A DNA stretch of 34,781 bases from Treponema sp. UBA3813 (lineage in GTDB: Bacteria; Spirochaetota; Spirochaetia; Treponematales; Treponemataceae). Both the position numbers and the translations under genes were made by a program. The stretch lies in NCBI GenBank assembly GCA_002368605.1, contig DFEB01000004.1, forward strand, positions 1 to 34,781, in the 5' to 3' direction. The notes under the pieces are model-generated. The model was not told the origin of the DNA. It made no database searches and was given only the letters and a program-made list of their open reading frames with translations. The number at the start of each line of letters is the position of its first letter. Within the stretch, counting starts at the first letter, position 1. Positions 1 to 8,554 of the stretch are shown here, piece after piece.

Positions 1-315
1 GCGGACTGCTGGAAAGTCGAGGCGACGGCAAAAGACAAGAGCGAGAAGACACAGCGGCGGATTTTGTGGTTCAGGAAGGACAATTACATTCTCGCGAAGG
101 GCGAATTCTATGACAGGACGGATAAACTCGAAAGGGAACTCTCATGTTCCGATATCAAGCAGATAGACGGAATCTGGACGACTGGAAAAATGTTCATGAA
201 GAATGTAAAAAGCGGACACTCGACCCTTCTGGAAACAAAAGATGTCAAATACAACATTGAGTTGAGCGACAGCCTCTTTACAGTGAGTGCGATTGAGCGG
301 GGGAATGTCCGCTGA
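1..315 (+). CDS. LolA-like outer-membrane lipoprotein-sorting protein, C-terminal part
   Basis: The reading frame is open from base 1 and stops with TGA at 313-315, so about 104 residues of a protein starting upstream of the window are visible. The fragment has alternating beta-strand character (RRILWFRKDNYILAKGEFYD, then IDGIWTTGKMFMKN, then KDVKYNIELSDSLFTVSAI). This is the pattern of the LolA-like family, often annotated as outer membrane lipoprotein-sorting protein, whose half-barrel carries lipids or lipoproteins through the periplasm. The stop overlaps the next start (ATGA at 315), so translation is probably coupled to the beta-barrel gene. Such pairs commonly follow an RND/MMPL-type transporter, which may lie just upstream; that is inference. 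The family call rests on strand pattern and context only. Confidence 0.6.
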   Translation, partial: ADCWKVEATAKDKSEKTQRRILWFRKDNYILAKGEFYDRTDKLERELSCSDIKQIDGIWTTGKMFMKNVKSGHSTLLETKDVKYNIELSDSLFTVSAIERGNVR

Positions 316-1619
316 TGAGTCGCTTTCGCCTTGTGCTTCTTTTTCAGTTTTCATTTCTCATTTTTCACTTTTTTCCCCAGGAAAAAAACTTCTCAGGCTG
401 TCTTTCAACGCTTGCGGGGGCGGCTTTTCCCTATACTGAAAATTCAGGGGATTTCGTGTTGGGCGAAGCAAAAGCTGAAGGGGAACTTTCCGTGTACACA
501 GAAGAAAGTTCCCTGTATGCGAGCGGTTTCCTTCTTTATGATGCGCTAAGAAACCACGCAGACGCTCTGGATTTTGTCAGCGGAAGAGAAAATTCAGGCC
601 TTTCGCTAAAAGAAGCCTGGTTCGACTATACTGCGGATTTTTGGGCTGTCAGAGTTGGAAGGCAGATAAGCGCATGGGGAAAAGCCGACGGCCTTTCCGT
701 CACCGATGTGCTTTGTCCTCAAGATGAAACGCAGTTTGCGGCAAGCACCTACGCAGAAAGCCGGCTGGGAATCAATGCCGTGCGTTTTTCGCTCAAAAGC
801 GGAAGCTACGCCCTTGACGCATATTGCATTCCTTTTTTCACGCCGGCGGCCCTTCCTTTAAGCGAGGAAAGCCCCCTAAAAAAAGTGATTTTTGGAGACG
901 CTGCGTTCAGCAAAGATGACATCATTCTCCCGGAAGTTGCGGTCAAAAACTGCGAGTATGGGGCAAAATTCAGCGCGTATTGGACTCTTTTTGATTTGTC
1001 ACTCTACGCTTTCTACGGTTTTGATGATGAGCCGCTCGTTTCTTATTCTCTTTCCGAAAATAATTCCCTGAAACTTTCGGGGGAATACGAAAAAATGCTC
1101 ATGTTCGGCACGGACACGGCAATTCCCATCGGAGAAACTGTTCTTCGCATGGAAGCGGCTTTTTTCCCTGAGCGGAAGTTCGCCGTGAGCGCTCAGAATC
1201 AAATCGAAGCCATAATGCAGGGAAAAGACATGGAAAAACGGATAGGGCGCAATCAACTCAAAGCCCTTGCCGGAATAGACTGGATGCCTTCTTCATGGAC
1301 GATTACAGCGCAGTATTATGCGGACTGTGTTTTTGGCGAAATCGAAAAGATTGAGAGACAGAGCTATGAGCATTGCGCGACACTTTCTGTATCCCGTTCG
1401 TTGTTTAATGAGACTCTCGATATTTCTGTGAACGGTATTCTTTCACTGAAGGATTTTGACAGCGTAATTAAAGGAAAGGCCGAATACAAGTTGAGTGACC
1501 AAATTACGCTCAACATCGAGGGAGATTTTTTTAATGAAGGAAAAGACGGTAAGACAGGCAGTTACGGAAAATTCAAAGAATTAAGCTGCCTTATTATCGG
1601 TGGAAAATATACTTTTTAG
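315..1619 (+). CDS. Outer-membrane beta-barrel protein (DUF1302-like)
   Basis: This 434-residue protein has a hydrophobic N-terminal segment (residues 4-20) that acts as a signal peptide, then alternating amphipathic strands rich in aromatic residues, and it ends in GGKYTF. A terminal Phe is typical of BAM-assembled outer-membrane barrels. A segment near residues 115-150 (RVGRQISAWGKADGLSVTDV, then PQDETQFAAS) resembles the GRQ-x-x-WG region of DUF1302-type exported proteins. The start overlaps the preceding stop by one base, so the two are probably co-translated with the LolA-like gene. A role as outer-membrane partner of an envelope lipid or small-molecule transport system is plausible but not shown. 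The barrel call is fairly secure; the family and substrate are not. Confidence 0.65.
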   Translation: MSRFRLVLLFQFSFLIFHFFPQEKNFSGCLSTLAGAAFPYTENSGDFVLGEAKAEGELSVYTEESSLYASGFLLYDALRNHADALDFVSGRENSGLSLKEAWFDYTADFWAVRVGRQISAWGKADGLSVTDVLCPQDETQFAASTYAESRLGINAVRFSLKSGSYALDAYCIPFFTPAALPLSEESPLKKVIFGDAAFSKDDIILPEVAVKNCEYGAKFSAYWTLFDLSLYAFYGFDDEPLVSYSLSENNSLKLSGEYEKMLMFGTDTAIPIGETVLRMEAAFFPERKFAVSAQNQIEAIMQGKDMEKRIGRNQLKALAGIDWMPSSWTITAQYYADCVFGEIEKIERQSYEHCATLSVSRSLFNETLDISVNGILSLKDFDSVIKGKAEYKLSDQITLNIEGDFFNEGKDGKTGSYGKFKELSCLIIGGKYTF

Positions 1620-1639
1620 AAAAATGGAGGAATAAAAAA

Positions 1640-2434
1640 ATGACTTTACAACTTGGAGACGTTCAGACGACAGCCCTTATTCCGGTTGCGATAAAAGCGA
1701 GCGAAACACTCAGAAAAAATGCAAGGATTAAAGACGATGTGGCGGTGGAGATTATCAGGCATCTTGAAATGGACACAAAGCCTTTCGATAAATTCCTCTC
1801 CCACGAGGGCGTTGTCGCGCGTACGGTCATGCTCGACTGCATGGTAAAAGATTTTGTGGCGAAAAATCCCGATGCCGTCATAGCGAATCTGGGCGCGGGC
1901 TTCGACAACAGATTTTCCAGAGTGGACAACGGTAAAATTAGCTGGTTCGATGTGGACTTGAGCGATTCCATTGCGGCCCGGAAGAAAGTCTTTGACGAGC
2001 GGGAGCGGGTGACCATGATTGCGGGAAGCGTGCTTGAAGACGAGTGGTGCGCGCTCGTCAAGGCGGAAGTCCAGAAGAAAAACGCGCCCGTCCTTTTCCT
2101 TGCCGAAGGGCTTTTCATGTATTTTTCCATGGAAGAAATCCGCGTATTTCTTTCTATATTAAAAGCGAATTTCCCCCACGGAACCCTTATTGCCGAGCAG
2201 AACAATCCTATGATGGTGAAGAATCAGAAATATCACGACACAGTAAAAAGCACAAAGGCCGTCTTTAAAAGCGGCACCTGGAGCGGTCAGGAAATAGCCG
2301 ACCTGTGCGACGGAATCAACTTTGTGGAAGAACACAGCTTCAACGAAGAGATGAAAAAGCACTCAATCCGAGGCTGGCTCTTCGCAAAAATCCTGCCCAA
2401 AATGAACGACCGCTGGGCACGGTTTGAGTGGTAG
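1640..2434 (+). CDS. Class I SAM-dependent O-methyltransferase, LCMT/COG3315 type
   Basis: The protein has 264 residues, and a strong RBS (tggaggaat) precedes the ATG. The SAM-binding motif I region is visible as VIANLGAGFDNRFSRVDNG, followed by WFDVDLSDSIAARK (acidic loop) and the family-typical LAEGLFMYFSMEEIRVFLSI in the C-terminal half. These features match the leucine carboxyl methyltransferase fold used by many bacterial small-molecule O-methyltransferases. It starts 20 bp after the beta-barrel gene and ends 19 bp before the ABC transporter pair, so it is probably in the same operon. Its substrate is unknown; it could modify the compound moved by the ABC pair. A remnant of a second enzyme of this family follows the ABC pair. 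Confidence 0.85.
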   Translation: MTLQLGDVQTTALIPVAIKASETLRKNARIKDDVAVEIIRHLEMDTKPFDKFLSHEGVVARTVMLDCMVKDFVAKNPDAVIANLGAGFDNRFSRVDNGKISWFDVDLSDSIAARKKVFDERERVTMIAGSVLEDEWCALVKAEVQKKNAPVLFLAEGLFMYFSMEEIRVFLSILKANFPHGTLIAEQNNPMMVKNQKYHDTVKSTKAVFKSGTWSGQEIADLCDGINFVEEHSFNEEMKKHSIRGWLFAKILPKMNDRWARFEW

Positions 2435-2453
2435 GGCGGTAGAGGAATAAAAA

Positions 2454-4262
2454 ATGACAAATAGTTCACCAAAACAAAAATCTCCCCTTAGTCGTCTTTT
2501 GGGCTTTGCGGGGGCTTATCGGTCGCTCACATTCGTTGGGCTTTTTCTTTCGGCGGTGGCGCAAATCTGCGGCATGGTTCCCTATTTGTGCGTTTATCTT
2601 GTGCTGAAAGATTTGATTTTTGCCGCTCCCCGTTTTTCCGATGCCGCAAATATCGCGCGCTACGGCTGGATTGCCTTTGCTTTTGCCACCGGCGGAATCC
2701 TGATTTATTTTGCGGCTCTCATGTGCACTCACCTTGCGGCCTTCAAGACGGCATCGAACATCAGAAAGCGGGGCATGGCCCATCTGATGAAAACTTCCCT
2801 GGGTTTTTTCGACTCTAACGGCTCAGGACTTTTGCGGAACAGACTGGACAACGCCGCTTCGGAAACGGAAACCCTTCTCGCCCATAATCTGGCCGACATC
2901 GTGGGGACGGCCGCCATGTTCATCGCCATGCTCATTCTCATGTTCCTTTTTGACTGGCGGATGGGAAGTGCCTGCCTCCTTGCGGTGGTCATTTCCATCG
3001 CCATGCTCTGCACGATGATGGGCGGAAAAAACGCGAAACTCATGACGATTTACCAGGGAGCGCAGGACGAAATGGCAAAGGCCGGAACTGAATATGTGCG
3101 CTTGATTCCTGTGGTCAAGGTTTTCCAGCAGACTGTCTATTCATTCAAGGCTTTCAAAGACGCAATCGAAAACTACAGCAGGCGGGCGGAAGAATACACT
3201 GACGGCGTTTGCCGCCTTCCCCAGTCGGTCAACCTTACCGTGACAGAGGGAGCCTTCATCTTCCTCGTGCCGGTGGCTTTGCTGCTCGCTCCCCGCGCTC
3301 TTTCTGATGGAAACATCGCCTTGTTTGTGACGGACTTTGCTTTTTATGCCGTTTTCAGCGCAATCATTTCGACAACCCTTGCAAAAATCATGTTCGCTTC
3401 AAGCGGAACTCTCCTTGCCCAGACCGCTATAAAGCGAATCGACACGGTGATGACGGCTCCTGTTCTCAGTCAGAGCGAAAATCCGAAAATCCCCGACGGA
3501 AACAAGGTTGAATTCAATTCTGTCACTTTCACCTACGACGGAGCGAAAATCCCTGCTTTAAGTGGCGTCTCATTCACGGCGGAAAGCGGAGAGACTCTGG
3601 CTCTTGTGGGGCCAAGCGGTGGCGGAAAGACTACGGCGGCAAGCCTGATTCCCCGATTCTGGGATGTGAATGAGGGAGAAGTGAAAATCGGCGGCGTGAA
3701 TGTGAAGGAGATTTCGCAAAAAGTCTTGATGGAAAAAATCGCCTTTGTCTTCCAGAACACGAGGCTTTTTAAAACTACGATTCTGGAAAATGTCCGCGCA
3801 GCCCGCCCAAGCGCAAGCCGGGAAGCAGTTCTCTCGGCTCTCCACGAAGCGAGGTGCGACGACATCATCGAAAAACTTCCCGACGGAATCGACACGCAGA
3901 TTGGAAGCAAAGGCACTTATCTTTCCGGGGGAGAGCAGCAGAGAATCGCCCTTGCCCGCTCAATCCTAAAAGACGCGCCCATTGTCCTTCTTGACGAGGC
4001 CACCGCATTCGCCGACCCGGAAAACGAATCCCTGATTCATGCGGCCCTTCACCGCCTTTGCAAAGGCAAAACCGTGATTATGATTGCCCACCGGCTTTCC
4101 ACGGTCGTCGGCGCGGACAAAATCATAGTGCTCTCTGACGGACGGATTTCTGAGAGTGGCACTCATGAAGAGCTTAAAAAGGCAGGCGGACTCTACGCGA
4201 AAATGTGGGCGGACTACAACAAGGCCGCGGAATGGAAGATTTCAAAAGGGGAGGAAAGATAA
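2454..4262 (+). CDS. ABC transporter, fused permease-ATPase half-transporter (subunit 1)
   Basis: The protein has 602 residues: a six-helix type IV (exporter-fold) membrane domain over about residues 1-320, then a nucleotide-binding domain. Visible ATPase motifs are Walker A GPSGGGKTT (about residue 385), signature LSGGEQQRIALARS (about 490), Walker B with catalytic Glu IVLLDEATAFAD (about 508) and the switch histidine in IAHRLSTV. All key residues are intact. The gene ends at TAA overlapping the ATG of the next half-transporter, so the two probably form a heterodimer. The pair resembles exporter-fold half-transporters of the YbtPQ/IrtAB kind, some of which import metal-siderophore complexes. 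Direction and substrate cannot be read from the sequence. Confidence 0.9.
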   Translation: MTNSSPKQKSPLSRLLGFAGAYRSLTFVGLFLSAVAQICGMVPYLCVYLVLKDLIFAAPRFSDAANIARYGWIAFAFATGGILIYFAALMCTHLAAFKTASNIRKRGMAHLMKTSLGFFDSNGSGLLRNRLDNAASETETLLAHNLADIVGTAAMFIAMLILMFLFDWRMGSACLLAVVISIAMLCTMMGGKNAKLMTIYQGAQDEMAKAGTEYVRLIPVVKVFQQTVYSFKAFKDAIENYSRRAEEYTDGVCRLPQSVNLTVTEGAFIFLVPVALLLAPRALSDGNIALFVTDFAFYAVFSAIISTTLAKIMFASSGTLLAQTAIKRIDTVMTAPVLSQSENPKIPDGNKVEFNSVTFTYDGAKIPALSGVSFTAESGETLALVGPSGGGKTTAASLIPRFWDVNEGEVKIGGVNVKEISQKVLMEKIAFVFQNTRLFKTTILENVRAARPSASREAVLSALHEARCDDIIEKLPDGIDTQIGSKGTYLSGGEQQRIALARSILKDAPIVLLDEATAFADPENESLIHAALHRLCKGKTVIMIAHRLSTVVGADKIIVLSDGRISESGTHEELKKAGGLYAKMWADYNKAAEWKISKGEER

Positions 4263-6004
4263 TGTTCACCAAAAACTTCAAGCGAAAATACGCCCTCTCG
4301 GACAGAGGCGTTTCAAACACAAAAAAAGGCACTTTCTGGACTGTCATCGTGAATCTCGTGGTGATGGGCGGCATGGGAATCCTCTACTTTTTGATGGAAG
4401 CCTTTATGAAAAGCCGCACGGACGGAGAGGCGCTTCCTCCTTCATGGATTTTTCTTTCGGCGGTGGCGGGATTTGTCATCCTTTCTCTTGTGACTCACTT
4501 GCAGCAGTACCGCTCGACTTACGGCCTTGTCTACGGCGAAGTTAAAGACATGCGCATTTCCCTTGCTGAGCGGCTCAGGCAGCTTCCCCTTTCGTTTTTT
4601 GGAAAGAGGGATTTGGCGGATTTGACGGAAACGATTATGAGCGATGTGAACCGCATGGAGCATGTCTGGTCTCATGTCTTGGGCTACATGTACGGCTCTT
4701 ATATTTCCACGGTCATTATCGCCCTTATGCTTGCTTTTTACGACTGGCGGCTAGCCCTTGCCTGTCTCTGGGGCGTTCCCGTGGCTTTTGCTCTTCTGTT
4801 CGCAAGCCGGAAGATGGCAGAGAAAAACGCGGCGGACGCGAAAAAGGCCAGTCTTGTGGTTTCGGACGGAATGCAGGAGACAATCGAAAACATCCGTGAA
4901 ATTCACGCGACGAATCAGGAAGAAAAATATCTTTCGGAACTGGACAGAAAAATCGACTTGCAGGAAAAATCTTTGATTCACGGGGAACTTGCCACAGGAA
5001 TCTTCGTGAACGCGGCAAGCGTCATCATGCGTCTGGGTGTGGCCACCACGATTCTTACGGGAGCGACCCTTATTCTTTCTGGCGGAATCGATTTTATGAC
5101 GCTTTTCATGTTCCTTCTGGTGATTACGAGAATCTACGCGCCCTTTGACCAGAGCCTTGCCTTGATTGCGGAAGTCTTTTTGTCGGAAGTTTCGGCAGAG
5201 CGGCTCATGGAAATCCAGGACGCAAAATCAGCTTCAGGAAGTGAAGAATTCAAGCCTGAAGGACACGACATTGTTTTTGAGGATGTCTCTTTTTCCTACG
5301 ATGACGGAAAAGTTCTTGACGGCGTGACTTTTACCGCAAAAGAAGGGGAAGTCACAGCCCTTGTAGGCCCAAGCGGAAGCGGAAAGAGCACTTGCGCCAG
5401 GCTTGCGGCCCGGCTCTGGGACACGACGGCGGGAACAATCAAAGTGGGCGGAATCGATATTTCTACCGTTGAGCCTGAAACTCTCCTTACGGATTATGCA
5501 ATGGTCTTTCAGGATGTAGTTCTTTTTGACGACACGGTGATGGAAAACATCCGGCTGGGAAAGCACGGTGCCAGCGATGAGGAAGTCATTCAGGCGGCAA
5601 AGGCTGCCAATTGCGATGATTTTGTCTCGCGTCTCCCCGACGGCTACGGCACAAAAATCGGCGAGAACGGGGCGAAGCTTTCAGGCGGTGAGCGGCAGCG
5701 CATTTCCATAGCCCGCGCCCTTCTTAAAAACGCTCCCATCGTGCTTTTGGACGAAGCCACCGCCTCCCTTGATGTGGAAAACGAAAGCGAGGTTCAGGGG
5801 GCGCTATCAAGGCTTTTGCAGGGAAAAACTGTCCTTGTGATTGCCCACCGCCTGCGCACTGTGGAAGCGGCGGACAAAATCATTGTCTTGAAAGACGGCA
5901 AGGTGGCCGAGGAAGGCTCGCCAAATGCCTTGCGGAACAAAAAGGATTCGCTCTTTGCCCAGATGCTCCGCCTCCAAACAGAAGAATCGGCCTGGAGCGT
6001 GTAA
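4262..6004 (+). CDS. ABC transporter, fused permease-ATPase half-transporter (subunit 2)
   Basis: The start is taken at ATG 4262, within TAATG, because a strong RBS (ggggaggaaag) sits just before it. An upstream in-frame ATG at 4205 lies inside the previous gene and has no RBS. The product has 580 residues: an exporter-type membrane domain, then an ATPase domain with Walker A GPSGSGKST (about residue 369), signature LSGGERQRISIARA (about 473), Walker B IVLLDEATASLD (about 492) and IAHRLRTV. Both ATPase sites of the predicted heterodimer look catalytically competent, unlike many asymmetric exporters with one degenerate site. The gene sits between an intact methyltransferase and a methyltransferase remnant, which suggests a methylated small molecule as cargo (inference). 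Confidence 0.9.
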   Translation: MFTKNFKRKYALSDRGVSNTKKGTFWTVIVNLVVMGGMGILYFLMEAFMKSRTDGEALPPSWIFLSAVAGFVILSLVTHLQQYRSTYGLVYGEVKDMRISLAERLRQLPLSFFGKRDLADLTETIMSDVNRMEHVWSHVLGYMYGSYISTVIIALMLAFYDWRLALACLWGVPVAFALLFASRKMAEKNAADAKKASLVVSDGMQETIENIREIHATNQEEKYLSELDRKIDLQEKSLIHGELATGIFVNAASVIMRLGVATTILTGATLILSGGIDFMTLFMFLLVITRIYAPFDQSLALIAEVFLSEVSAERLMEIQDAKSASGSEEFKPEGHDIVFEDVSFSYDDGKVLDGVTFTAKEGEVTALVGPSGSGKSTCARLAARLWDTTAGTIKVGGIDISTVEPETLLTDYAMVFQDVVLFDDTVMENIRLGKHGASDEEVIQAAKAANCDDFVSRLPDGYGTKIGENGAKLSGGERQRISIARALLKNAPIVLLDEATASLDVENESEVQGALSRLLQGKTVLVIAHRLRTVEAADKIIVLKDGKVAEEGSPNALRNKKDSLFAQMLRLQTEESAWSV

Positions 6005-6020
6005 AAAGATATCCTGCGGT

Positions 6021-6386
6021 TTTCAAGGATGGCGAGGCGGAGTACTCTTTTATTTTGAGGCAGAAAAAATCCGCTCGCTTTTTACGGCTCTTGCTGAAAA
6101 ATTCTCCAATGGCGGAATCTGCTTTGACGCGGTGAATTCCAGCGGCCTCAAAAAATCCAACAAGGTCGTGGAAAAAAGCGGCAACAAAGGTGCCCGGCTT
6201 GCATTTGCCCTTGACGACGCGAAAAAAGAGCTTTCTTCATGGTCTCCTCATTTTGATGTCAAAGTCGTCCGTTCCCTTGACAAGTCAATCAAAAAGGAAA
6301 AATCCATTCCCTTCGGAACCCGTTTCGCGGTGAACATGGGCTTGAAGATGGGCTTCATGCAGTTCGTGGAGATTCGGTTCAGGTAG
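6021..6386 (+). pseudogene. 3' remnant of a second LCMT-type methyltransferase
   Basis: The frame ending at TAG 6384-6386 encodes GGVLFYFEAEKIRSLFTALA, then GICFDAVNSSGLKKSNK, and ends in GFMQFVEIRFR. This matches the C-terminal half of LCMT/COG3315 methyltransferases (the GVLMYF motif, then the FDAVS and KKSNK region). The N-terminal half with the SAM-binding motif is absent. The similarity begins only about 30 bp after the stop of the ABC gene, and no start codon with an RBS lies in frame; the nearest in-frame ATG is inside the ABC gene. The simplest reading is a 5'-deleted gene. It differs in sequence from the intact methyltransferase at 1640-2434, so it is not a recent duplicate of that gene's end. 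Confidence 0.7.
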
Positions 6387-6415
6387 CGATTCCGAGCAGC
6401 TGCCTGTGAAGGCTA

Positions 6416-6450
6416 AAGGGAGTGAAGAAGATTCACTCCCTTATTTTTTT
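6416..6450 (+). terminator. Rho-independent terminator closing the ABC/methyltransferase unit
   Basis: A perfect 11-bp stem (aagggagtgaa / ttcactccctt) with a 5-nt loop is followed by atttttttt-like sequence (6443-6450). It lies 30 bp after the remnant stop and before the riboflavin promoter, separating the two units. Confidence 0.9.
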
Positions 6451-6456
6451 AATTCG

Positions 6457-6486
6457 TTGCAAAATTTTTCTATTGCACATTATAAT
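6457..6486 (+). promoter_or_regulatory. Sigma-70 promoter for ribBA
   Basis: A -35-like TTGCAA (6457-6462) is separated by 18 bp from a perfect TATAAT (6481-6486). Transcription would start near 6493, about 16 nt before the first helix of the FMN riboswitch. Confidence 0.75.
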
Positions 6487-6508
6487 TGAATTCTGTTATC
6501 ATAGGATA

Positions 6509-6657
6509 ACTTCAGGGCGGGGTGCAATTCCCCACCGGCTGTAAGCGCATTGCGTAAGCCAGCGAGCGACATTCTGATTTTTCAGAATCTGCATGATACG
6601 GTGCGAATCCGTAGCCGACGGTAAGTGGCAAGTCCACAGAGTCCGGATGAAAGAAGT
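6509..6657 (+). promoter_or_regulatory. FMN riboswitch (RFN element)
   Basis: The conserved RFN blocks are present in order: ttcagggcggggtg, then ccccaccggc, agccagcgagcg, a variable arm ending near ctgcatgatacggtgcgaat, then gtagccgacggt and agtccggatgaaagaag. The closing P1 helix pairs acttc (6509-6513) with gaagt (6653-6657). FMN binding to this RNA is known to repress riboflavin genes, and ribBA follows directly. Confidence 0.96.
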
Positions 6658-6692
6658 AAATCCTTGCCGTGCAATCGGCGGTTTATTCCTTT

Positions 6693-6723
6693 GCTCTTTC
6701 GCCCTGTTGAAGGAGCTTTTTTT
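6693..6723 (+). terminator. Riboswitch expression platform: hairpin plus U-tract abutting the ribBA start
   Basis: Arms gctctttc (6693-6700) and gaaggagc (6709-6716), with one U-G pair, are followed by seven T (6717-6723) and then the ATG. The only good Shine-Dalgarno (aaggag) lies in the right arm, so this hairpin could stop transcription or hide the RBS. The left arm (tctttc) can instead pair with gaaaga (6649-6654) at the 3' end of the RFN aptamer, giving a plausible alternative structure. Confidence 0.65.
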
Positions 6724-7944
6724 ATGTCTTTTGAATACAACACAATCGAAGAGGCTCTTGCCGACCTAAAGGCTGGCAAAATCATCCTCGTTTCCGATGA
6801 TGAGGATCGCGAAAACGAAGGCGACATGATTTGCGCCGCAGAATTTGCCACTCCTCAAAACCTCAACATGATGGCAAGCCACGCCAAGGGCTTAATCTGC
6901 ATGCCCATGAGCCAGTCTCTCGCCTTAAAGCTGGGCCTTTACCCTATGGTGGCAGAGAACACCGACAATCACGAAACGGCTTTTACTGTCTCCATCGACC
7001 ACATTTCCACGACCACAGGAATTTCTGCTTACGAACGCTCAATCACGGCGCAAAAATGCATTGACCCCTCTTCCGTTCCAACAGATTTCCGCCGGCCAGG
7101 CCACATGTTCCCCCTTATTGCAAAAAAAGGCGGTGTTTTGGTGCGCAACGGTCACACTGAGGCAACGGTAGACTTGTGCCGCCTTGCCGGCCTTAAAGAG
7201 TGCGGGCTTTGCTGCGAAATCATGGACGATGACGGCAAGATGATGAAAGGCGAGAAACTTCAAAAAATGGCAAAAAAATTCGGCTTCAAGTACATCACGA
7301 TTAAGGCCCTGCAGGATTACTGCCGCGTAAACGAAAAGCATGTAATCCGCGAGGCAAAGGCAAAACTTCCAACCGAATACGGAGAATTCGACATCTACGG
7401 CTACATAAACGACATCACGGGCGAGCATCATGTGGCTCTGGTTAAGGGCGACCTTACCGACGGACGCGATGTTTTGTGCCGCGTCCACTCAGAATGCCTT
7501 ACAGGCGATGTCTTTGGCTCACGAAGATGCGACTGCGGCCCCCAGCTCCAGGCCGCAATGAAAAGGGTCAACGAGGAGGGCAGGGGAGTAATCCTCTACA
7601 TGAGGCAGGAAGGCCGGGGAATCGGCTTAATCAACAAGCTTAAAGCCTACAAACTGCAGGAAGAGGGCTTGGACACGGTGGAGGCGAATGTAAAGCTGGG
7701 CTTCAAGCCTGACCTGCGTGAATACTGGATTGGTGCCCAAATTTTGCGTGACCTGGGCTGTAAATCCCTGCGCCTGCTCACAAACAATCCCGAAAAAATC
7801 TACGGACTGGACGGCTTCGGCCTTAAAGTAAGCGAACGGGTTCCCATCGAAATCCCCGCGCAAAAATACGACGCCTTTTATTTACGCACAAAGCGTGATA
7901 GAATGGGACACATATTCAATGAGGAATTAGAAGTTAGAAATTAG
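6724..7944 (+). CDS. ribBA: Bifunctional 3,4-dihydroxy-2-butanone-4-phosphate synthase / GTP cyclohydrolase II
   Basis: This 406-residue enzyme catalyses both entry reactions of riboflavin synthesis, from ribulose-5-phosphate and from GTP. The N-terminal RibB domain shows the metal-binding acidic loop [10 protein letters not shown] (residues 25-34) and the [13 protein letters not shown] segment. The C-terminal RibA domain shows the zinc-site pattern [19 protein letters not shown], then [20 protein letters not shown] and LLTNNPEKI. The start at 6724 follows aaggag and begins the family-typical [12 protein letters not shown]; an upstream in-frame ATG at 6625 falls inside the riboswitch. The last residues (EELEVRN) are encoded by the edge of the repeat that fills the gap to ribH. 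No ribD or ribE is in the window. Confidence 0.96.
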   Translation: MSFEYNTIEEALADLKAGKIILVSDDEDRENEGDMICAAEFATPQNLNMMASHAKGLICMPMSQSLALKLGLYPMVAENTDNHETAFTVSIDHISTTTGISAYERSITAQKCIDPSSVPTDFRRPGHMFPLIAKKGGVLVRNGHTEATVDLCRLAGLKECGLCCEIMDDDGKMMKGEKLQKMAKKFGFKYITIKALQDYCRVNEKHVIREAKAKLPTEYGEFDIYGYINDITGEHHVALVKGDLTDGRDVLCRVHSECLTGDVFGSRRCDCGPQLQAAMKRVNEEGRGVILYMRQEGRGIGLINKLKAYKLQEEGLDTVEANVKLGFKPDLREYWIGAQILRDLGCKSLRLLTNNPEKIYGLDGFGLKVSERVPIEIPAQKYDAFYLRTKRDRMGHIFNEELEVRN

Positions 7945-8033
7945 GGGAGGGGGAAGTCTCCCCCTCGCTTCAAAGCGTTGCTTTTTCGCTACCCCCTCTA
8001 CGGGGGCAAGCCCCCGTAACGCCCCCTTTTTCT
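7924..8033 (+). repeat. Hairpin-rich interspersed-type repeat between ribBA and ribH
   Basis: Three perfect inverted repeats lie in a row: gaggggga / tccccctc (7947-7966), cgctt / aagcg (7966-7977) and tacgggggc / gcccccgta (7999-8018). The left edge (aattagaagttagaaattag) is a degenerate short tandem that contains the ribBA stop. G/C-run palindromes with an 'agttagaaattag' edge look like dispersed palindromic elements of spirochaete genomes; that identification is from memory and this window holds only one copy. It may also influence ribBA-ribH mRNA stability. Confidence 0.6.
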
Positions 8034-8050
8034 GACTACAGGAGAATATC

Positions 8051-8524
8051 ATGAACGAAATCAACTTAATTGAAGGAAAACTGGTCGCCCCACAGGGCAT
8101 GAAGGTGGCCATTGTCGCAAGCCGCTTTAACGAAATCATCGTCAACAAGCTGCTTGGAGGTGCGGTGGACGGTCTTGTCCGCCACGGTGTTGAAGAAAAG
8201 AACATCACTGCCGTCTGGGTTCCGGGAGCATTTGAAATTCCTGTAATCTGTGACAAACTTGCCGCAAGCAAAAAATATGACGCCGTAATCGCCGTGGGTG
8301 CTGTAATCCGAGGCTCAACCACACATTACGACTATGTTTGCGCCGAAGTCTCAAAGGGCGTGGCGCAGGCCAGCTTCAAGAACGGCGTACCGGTTCTCTT
8401 CGGCGTAATCACCACAGAGAACATCGAGCAGGCAATCGAGCGCGCTGGCAGCAAGGCCGGCAACAAGGGCTACGACTGTGCTTTGGGCGCAATCGAAATG
8501 GCAAACCTCATGAAACAGCTGTAA
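8051..8524 (+). CDS. ribH: 6,7-dimethyl-8-ribityllumazine synthase
   Basis: This 157-residue protein joins 5-amino-6-ribitylaminouracil with 3,4-dihydroxy-2-butanone-4-phosphate, the product of the RibB domain encoded just upstream, in the penultimate riboflavin step. Family hallmarks are [12 protein letters not shown] (substrate pocket), [30 protein letters not shown] (phosphate loop and catalytic His region) and [20 protein letters not shown]. Length is normal. An RBS (caggag) precedes the ATG. It lies 106 bp after ribBA across the palindromic repeat, and no promoter is evident in the gap, so it is probably co-transcribed and under FMN control. Confidence 0.96.
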   Translation: MNEINLIEGKLVAPQGMKVAIVASRFNEIIVNKLLGGAVDGLVRHGVEEKNITAVWVPGAFEIPVICDKLAASKKYDAVIAVGAVIRGSTTHYDYVCAEVSKGVAQASFKNGVPVLFGVITTENIEQAIERAGSKAGNKGYDCALGAIEMANLMKQL

Positions 8525-8554
8525 GATTCTGTCGAAATGATGTGTGCATAATCT

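Noticed and set aside
1663-2205. A 180-codon open frame antisense to the methyltransferase gene
   Set aside because: It lies wholly opposite a clear enzyme gene, has low-complexity Ser/Arg-rich translation and no RBS. It is an antisense shadow of codon bias, as are similar minus-strand frames at 7039-7488 and 20389-20979.
4205-4261. An upstream ATG for the second ABC subunit
   Set aside because: It falls inside the preceding gene without an RBS. ATG 4262 has a strong RBS and the usual TAATG coupling.
5925-6020. An in-frame start for the methyltransferase remnant inside the ABC gene
   Set aside because: The extra residues are the out-of-frame ABC sequence and match nothing in the methyltransferase family; the 5' half is simply missing.
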